Source: Oscillospiraceae bacterium (GTDB lineage Bacteria > Bacillota > Clostridia > Oscillospirales > Oscillospiraceae). Taken from it: a stretch of DNA of 9,392 nucleotides. The notes below the pieces were generated by a model. It was given only the letters and a program-made list of their open reading frames with translations, was not told the origin of the DNA and did no database searches. Location: NCBI GenBank assembly GCA_029067025.1, contig JAIEFH010000009.1, forward strand, positions 1 to 9,392. Direction: 5' to 3'. The position numbers and the translations under genes were made by a program. Positions 6,748-9,392 of the stretch are shown piece after piece (position 1 is the first letter of the stretch; the number at the start of each line of letters is the position of its first letter).

Positions 6748-7421
6748 CACAGTTTCAGCCAGCTTTGCAGATCGTTCAAATCCTCCGCGATATGTACATG
6801 GGGGAACGGCTGGAAGGCGGGCGCCTGGGTGGTGCCGTTGAGCACCGCGCAGAAGTCGCAGCCCCCCGCCTGGGCGGTGGCGGCGTCGATGACGGTGTCC
6901 CCGCAGAACAGCACCTGCTCCGCGCGCAGCCCCAGCTTTTCCAGGGCCAGCCGCAGGCCCTCTGGATGGGGCTTGGAGTGGTGGACCTCGTCCCCGCCGA
7001 TGACCAGATCCAGCAGATCCAGCCGCCCCTGGTGGTCAAAGATGCGCCGGATGGTTGGCCCCGGCTTGGTGGACACAATGGCGGTGCGCACCCCCGCGTC
7101 CCTCAGCGCCCGCAAAAGCTCCGCCGCGCCGGGGAAGAGGACGGTGCCCTCGATCATCAGCTTCCGATCATCGCCCTGGGCCTTCACCCCCACGGTGTGC
7201 TGGAAGGTGTGGAAAAACGCCTCCTGCCGCGCCGGATCCCGGTCCCCGGTGAGAAACGCATAGCCGTCCTGAAGCGTCATCCCCACCGTGGTGCGCACCT
7301 GATCCACTGTGGGTTCGGGCAGGCCCAGGGCTGCAAAGCCCCGGCGGTAGCCCTCGGCGATGGCGGGGGTGGAGTCCCCCAGGGTGTAGTCAAAGTCGAA
7401 AAATACCCCTTGATAGCTCAT
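6747..7421 (-). CDS. HAD-superfamily hydrolase, phosphoglycolate phosphatase-like
   Basis: A 224-residue cytoplasmic hydrolase of the haloacid dehalogenase superfamily, most probably a phosphatase for small phosphate esters. Motif I is DFDYTLGDS with nucleophile D9 and acid D11; motif II is VST with S117; motif III is K150 in HSKPHPEG; motif IV is GDTVID with D175 and D179. Residues of about 16-85 form the helical C1-type cap between motifs I and II. Overall length and motif order fit the Gph/PgmB branch; motif I has Tyr where Gly is usual (DxDGT), which is tolerated in the family. The start has GAGGT 6 bases upstream. It has its own promoter, yet no terminator separates it from the small-protein operon upstream, so some read-through is likely. 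The substrate is not identifiable. Confidence 0.92.
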   Translation of the reverse strand: MSYQGVFFDFDYTLGDSTPAIAEGYRRGFAALGLPEPTVDQVRTTVGMTLQDGYAFLTGDRDPARQEAFFHTFQHTVGVKAQGDDRKLMIEGTVLFPGAAELLRALRDAGVRTAIVSTKPGPTIRRIFDHQGRLDLLDLVIGGDEVHHSKPHPEGLRLALEKLGLRAEQVLFCGDTVIDAATAQAGGCDFCAVLNGTTQAPAFQPFPHVHIAEDLNDLQSWLKL

Positions 7422-7472
7422 GATATGACCTCGGTTTTCAAAAGTCAGCCCCGCTCACGGGCCGTTTGTGGA

Positions 7473-7501
7473 ATCATACCACAGCCGGGGACGGTTTTCA
7501 A
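7473..7501 (-). promoter_or_regulatory. Promoter of the HAD phosphatase gene
   Basis: On the minus strand TTGAAA (7501-7496), a 17-base spacer and TATGAT (7478-7473) make a good sigma-A promoter. Start of transcription would be near 7466, giving a leader of about 45 bases. The -35 box lies only 12 bases beyond the stop codon of the upstream sigma-like gene. Confidence 0.75.
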
Positions 7502-7513
7502 CACTTAAAATAT

Positions 7514-7831
7514 TTAGCTTTCCGCCTGCTCCAGCAGATTGGCCGCGCCGTAGCGCAGGCAGCGGTACAGCCGCTGACGGCCCCGCTTCAGCGTACGGGA
7601 TACGGTGGACTTGTTCACCCCGCACTGTTTGGCAATGGCCTCCATGCTCATGTTCCGCCCGTAATAGAGGATCATGTACTCCCGCTGGCGCTCTGTCACG
7701 TCCTGGCGCAAAGCATGGGTCAGGTTGCGCTTCAGGCGGTTGATCTGATCCTTGTTGTCCTCCGCCATCAGGTTGGTGTACACCGCCAAATCCACCATGC
7801 CGAAGGTGTTGTCGTAAGAGATGGTCCGCAT
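7514..7831 (-). CDS. Small sigma region 4-like helix-turn-helix protein
   Basis: A 105-residue protein whose second half matches sigma-70 region 4: DVTERQREYMILYYGRN (44-60) corresponds to the 4.1 helix, and residues 62-92 form the helix-turn-helix with the recognition segment NKSTVSRTLKRGRQRL. There is no region 2, so it cannot act as an ordinary sigma factor by itself. It could be a stand-alone DNA-binding regulator, or half of a split sigma factor as known for some Firmicutes and phages; the choice is open. The ATG follows AAGGAGG by 9 bases and lies 3 bases after the stop of the coiled-coil gene, so it is the last gene of a three-gene unit. No terminator hairpin follows. Confidence 0.8.
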   Translation of the reverse strand: MRTISYDNTFGMVDLAVYTNLMAEDNKDQINRLKRNLTHALRQDVTERQREYMILYYGRNMSMEAIAKQCGVNKSTVSRTLKRGRQRLYRCLRYGAANLLEQAES

Positions 7832-7834
7832 GGC

Positions 7835-8089
7835 TTATGCCCTCCTTCTGTGGTCTGTGGGAATGCCCCCGGAGCGCCGGGGGGCGTGCTTTTCATAGTA
7901 GCGCTCCAGGTGCCGGGCCACCGCCCGCACATCCCGGTACATGGAGCGCAGGGGACGGATGCGCCCGTCCAACTGCTGCCTGCGCTCCTCGCTGCCCGCC
8001 TCCCGGCAGGCGCGCTCCAATTCCACGATGCGGCCGCGCAGCGCGGCCGCCGTCTGCTCATATTCCAGCGATAGTTCGTATAGTGTCAC
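7835..8089 (-). CDS. Small coiled-coil protein of unknown function
   Basis: An 84-residue, highly charged protein. Residues 1-67 look like two long amphipathic helices (YELSLEYEQTAAALRGRIVE, then LRSMYRDVRAVARHLERYYE) joined by a short turn near 32-44; the tail (RRSGGIPTDHRRRA) is basic and probably flexible. I do not recognise a family. The start is GTG at 8089, overlapping the zinc-ribbon stop as GTGA, with AAGGAG 5 bases upstream, which indicates coupled translation. Lying between a zinc ribbon and a sigma-like protein, it could bridge or regulate one of them; this is inference from position only. Confidence 0.7.
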   Translation of the reverse strand: MTLYELSLEYEQTAAALRGRIVELERACREAGSEERRQQLDGRIRPLRSMYRDVRAVARHLERYYEKHAPRRSGGIPTDHRRRA

Positions 8090-8328
8090 AATATCTCCTT
8101 TTCACTTCTACCCACCCGGCGCAGCCTGTGGGCAAAATAGCTCCGGGCGTAGCGGCCCAGGCAGTCCTCGCAGACCGCCCCAACCTCCAGCTCAAAGTAG
8201 GGATCCCCCGGGTACAGCTCCCCCCTGCACAGGGAACACCGCGGCTCCCGGAGGGCCGGAGGCCCCGCTCCTCCCGTTCCCGCTCCCTTTCGCATATTTT
8301 TGAAATCTTTTTGAAAAATGGTTGACAA
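8086..8328 (-). CDS. Small zinc-ribbon protein of unknown function
   Basis: An 80-residue protein with two CxxC knuckles, CSLC (C31, C34) and CEDC (C53, C56), 18 residues apart, the pattern of a zinc ribbon. The tail (FAHRLRRVGRSEKEIL) is basic. The N-terminal 28 residues are low in order, with a Gly/Ala/Pro-rich part. A TTG start at 8328 is preferred because AGGAGG lies 5 bases before it; the in-frame ATG at 8295 has no ribosome site but would give 69 residues with the ribbon intact. It leads a three-gene operon and shares four bases with the next gene. Its start codon overlaps the -35 box of the divergent tRNA promoter. No recognised family. Confidence 0.7.
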   Translation of the reverse strand: MSTIFQKDFKNMRKGAGTGGAGPPALREPRCSLCRGELYPGDPYFELEVGAVCEDCLGRYARSYFAHRLRRVGRSEKEIL

Positions 8329-8350
8329 ATCCGCCTCCTGCTGTTATAAT
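8322..8350 (+). promoter_or_regulatory. Consensus promoter of the tRNA-Thr/tRNA-Tyr unit
   Basis: TTGACA (8322-8327), a 17-base spacer and TATAAT (8345-8350) match the sigma-A consensus at every position. Transcription should start near 8357, about 25 bases before tRNA-Thr. A leader hairpin may form from AAGCTCCGC (8351-8359) and GCGGAAGGCTT (8367-8377). Confidence 0.93.
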
Positions 8351-8381
8351 AAGCTCCGCTGTGAATGCGGAAGGCTTCTGT

Positions 8382-8457
8382 GCTGGTGTAGCTCAGCCGG
8401 TAGAGCAGCTGATTTGTAATCAGCAGGTCGGGGGTTCGAATCCGTCCACCAGCTCCA
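8382..8457 (+). tRNA. tRNA-Thr (anticodon TGT)
   Basis: A complete 76-base cloverleaf with encoded CCA (8455-8457). The acceptor GCTGGTG pairs with CACCAGC and the discriminator is T. D stem GCTC/GAGC; anticodon stem GCTGA/TCAGC with loop TTTGTAA, giving anticodon TGT for ACA codons. The T arm is GGGGG-TTCGAAT-CCGTC, in which the middle pair (8432 with 8444) is G opposite G and the next is G-U. First gene of a two-tRNA transcript, 24 bases before tRNA-Tyr. Confidence 0.97.
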
Positions 8458-8481
8458 CCTTTCTTCCGCCCAACTGAATAC

Positions 8482-8566
8482 GGAGGAGTACCCAAGTGGC
8501 CAAAGGGGACAGACTGTAAATCTGCTGGCTTTGCCTTCGATGGTTCGAATCCATCCTCCTCCACCA
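8482..8566 (+). tRNA. tRNA-Tyr (anticodon GTA)
   Basis: An 85-base class II tRNA with encoded CCA (8564-8566). The acceptor GGAGGAG pairs with CTCCTCC and the discriminator is A. The anticodon loop CTGTAAA gives GTA. The long variable arm (TGGCTTTGCCTTC region, 8526-8538) is typical of bacterial tRNA-Tyr. The T arm is GATGG-TTCGAAT-CCATC. The outermost anticodon-stem pair is A opposite C (8509 and 8525). Confidence 0.97.
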
Positions 8567-8569
8567 AAT

Positions 8570-8599
8570 TGAAAGCGAATGCGAAAGCATTCGCTTTCA
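8570..8599 (+). terminator. Terminator of the tRNA unit
   Basis: TGAAAGCGAATGC (8570-8582) and its complement (8587-8599) form a perfect 13-bp stem around GAAA, starting 4 bases after the tRNA-Tyr CCA. With one mismatch it extends to flanking CAAA/TTTG. The T tract is short on both strands (GTTTGGG on plus, AATTTGG on minus). Confidence 0.75.
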
Positions 8600-8629
8600 G
8601 TTTGGGTTCCGTCAGCCCTTGGCCGCCTC

Positions 8630-8744
8630 CACCCTTCGGTGATTTTAATGCTCGGCGGAAATGAATTCCGCCTGCGCAATTCTCCGCTGCTCCGCAGCTG
8701 CGAATTCACGGCGCATAAGCGCCGCCGGCCAGAAGGCCGGTTTT
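8630..8744. repeat. Row of five short hairpins after the tRNA genes
   Basis: Inverted repeats follow one another: CACC/GGTG with loop CTTC (8630-8641); GGCGGAA/TTCCGCC (8654-8672); AATTC-tcc-GCTGC paired with GCAGC-tgc-GAATT (8678-8706); GGCGC/GCGCC with loop ATAA (8710-8723); and CCGGCC/GGCCGG with loop AGAA followed by TTTT (8725-8744). Most loops are three to five bases. There is no credible coding frame. Either a dispersed non-coding repeat or part of a structured RNA read from the minus-strand promoter at 8857-8885. Confidence 0.45.
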
Positions 8745-8856
8745 GCGCGTTAGGGCGAGCGTCATATTGCTTGTCCCGTAGTCCTGCGCCCTTAGCCACT
8801 CCACATTTCTCGAACCCCCTTTCTTGTTCTGAAACAATCGTTCTATTTCGTTCCCT
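8745..8856. other. Non-coding stretch between hairpin row and minus-strand promoter
   Basis: The only clear structure is AGGGCG (8752-8757) facing CGCCCT (8787-8792) across a 29-base loop. On the minus strand a G-rich run precedes ATG TGG AGT GGC TAA at about 8809-8795, which would be a four-residue peptide and is probably chance. I see nothing else. Confidence 0.3.
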
Positions 8857-8885
8857 AAGATACCACGCCGCGCCGTGGAAGTCAA
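8857..8885 (-). promoter_or_regulatory. Candidate minus-strand promoter without a gene
   Basis: On the minus strand TTGACT (8885-8880), a 17-base spacer and TATCTT (8862-8857) fit sigma-A well. The spacer carries a CCACG/CGTGG inverted repeat (8863-8867, 8874-8878). No protein gene lies downstream on this strand before the tRNA genes, which would be read antisense, so any product would be a non-coding RNA. Confidence 0.45.
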
Positions 8886-9013
8886 GGCCGTGGAAGAGGA
8901 TTTTTTGCGGCAAAATTTTTTAAAAGACCTGATAAATGGACAGGCATTTCAGGAAACGTTGCACACTCCCCCGCCGCGGATCCTGGATTTACAAAGGTTT
9001 TACATCTTATCTG

Positions 9014-9042
9014 TTGACGCGCCGGCGGCCGGGGGTTATGAT
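9014..9042 (+). promoter_or_regulatory. Promoter of the alpha/beta hydrolase gene
   Basis: TTGACG (9014-9019), a 17-base GC-rich spacer and TATGAT (9037-9042) match the sigma-A consensus in 5 of 6 positions each. The start point would be near 9049, just before the ribosome site GGGAGG (9056-9061). Confidence 0.8.
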
Positions 9043-9066
9043 GGACAAAACAGATGGGAGGCCGCT

Positions 9067-9373
9067 ATGAAGAAGAAAACAACAGTTGGACTGCTTGGGC
9101 TGGCAGCGGCGGGGGCCGGCGTGGCCGGCGGCTGGGCCGCCTTAGGCAATTACCTATATAGTCAGATGATGCTGCCCCAGGTGCGGGATCCGGAGCAGGA
9201 GGACGGCAACCCGGTGCAGAATGAGGGCCGGCTTTGGGCCCGGGGCCGGGAGGGCTTCCGGGAGGCCACCATCCAGTCGCTGGACGGCCTTATCCTGTGG
9301 GCGGCGCTGGCCCCGGGCCGTCAGGACTGCCACCGCTGGGCCATCTGCGTCCATGGCTATCACGACACCTATG
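9067..9373 (+). CDS. Membrane-anchored alpha/beta hydrolase, N-terminal part
   Basis: The first 102 residues of a protein cut off by the window end. After MKKK a hydrophobic, Ala/Gly-rich segment (about 5-35) should act as an uncleaved membrane anchor or signal. The later part resembles extracellular alpha/beta hydrolases of the YqkD type: a strand WAICV runs into HGYHD (96-100), the oxyanion-hole HG motif that follows strand 3. The nucleophile serine, acid and histidine would lie beyond the cut, so activity cannot be judged. GGGAGG lies 5 bases before the ATG. The frame stays open to the last base, but from 9374 onward the sequence is adapter-like, so the residues it would encode there should be dropped. 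Confidence 0.8.
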
Positions 9374-9392
9374 CTGTCTCTTATACACAACA
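9374..9392. other. Probable Tn5/Nextera mosaic-end adapter residue
   Basis: CTGTCTCTTATACACA (9374-9389) equals the first 16 bases of the 19-base mosaic-end sequence used in tagmentation libraries, then diverges at ACA. It sits exactly at the window edge and interrupts a well-formed gene. It is best read as untrimmed library sequence at a contig end, not as a transposon in the genome. Confidence 0.9.

Noticed and set aside
8570..8583. Catabolite-repression (cre) site, TGAAAGCGAATGC
   Set aside because: It partly fits the cre pattern but is simply one arm of the tRNA terminator hairpin, with no promoter nearby to regulate.
8795..8809. Four-residue leader peptide MWSG on the minus strand
   Set aside because: Too short to support; no attenuated gene follows on that strand.
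8344..8913. Minus-strand frame of 189 codons opposite the two tRNAs
   Set aside because: It contains DSNPRPADYKSAALPAELHQ, the well-known false protein from antisense tRNA sequence.
9154..9390. Minus-strand frame beginning MCIRDS
   Set aside because: Its start is encoded by the adapter residue and the remainder is antisense to the hydrolase gene.
9374..9392. Tn5-like transposon end in the genome
   Set aside because: Exact mosaic-end sequence at a contig edge is explained by the sequencing library; no transposase or target duplication is visible.

Overview
The window looks like chromosomal DNA of a GC-rich, low-oxygen Firmicute of the gut-associated Oscillospiraceae type (Flavonifractor/Lawsonibacter-like). 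This is inferred from strong AGGAGG ribosome sites, sigma-A promoters with 17-bp spacers, tRNAs with encoded CCA, a fused glucose-family PTS permease and GC-rich codon use; no marker gene fixes the genus. The right edge is an assembly end: bases 9374-9389 match 16 bases of the Tn5/Nextera mosaic end, so the last 19 bases are probably adapter residue and not genome.

Layout. 1-222: AT-rich, no gene, with a consensus extended -10 and a 14-bp hairpin. 223-2407 (minus): a three-domain PTS permease EIICBA with a terminator behind it and a hairpin-bearing leader in front. 2472-2887: non-coding, packed with short hairpins including a bidirectional terminator and a perfect 28-bp palindrome. 2888-3012 (minus): tRNA-Arg(CCG) and its promoter. 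3087-5925 (plus): a two-gene operon of an aconitase-superfamily hydratase (YbhJ type) and a GNAT acetyltransferase, with promoter, operator-like palindrome and terminator. 5939-6747 (plus): a monocistronic lipoprotein of unknown function. 6747-7501 (minus): a HAD phosphatase with its own promoter. 7514-8328 (minus): a tightly packed operon of three very small proteins (zinc ribbon, coiled coil, stand-alone sigma region 4-like HTH). 8322-8599 (plus): a near-consensus promoter, tRNA-Thr(TGT), tRNA-Tyr(GTA) and a terminator. 8600-9013: non-coding, with a row of hairpins and a minus-strand promoter. 9014-9373 (plus): promoter and truncated start of a membrane-anchored alpha/beta hydrolase.

Most genes are ordinary housekeeping or transport functions. 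The parts least explained by known families are the zinc ribbon/coiled coil/sigma4-like mini-operon, whose start overlaps the divergent tRNA promoter; the two hairpin-rich intergenic segments beside the tRNA genes; and the palindrome overlapping the hydratase promoter. No CRISPR array, insertion sequence, phage structural gene or complete defence system is visible.
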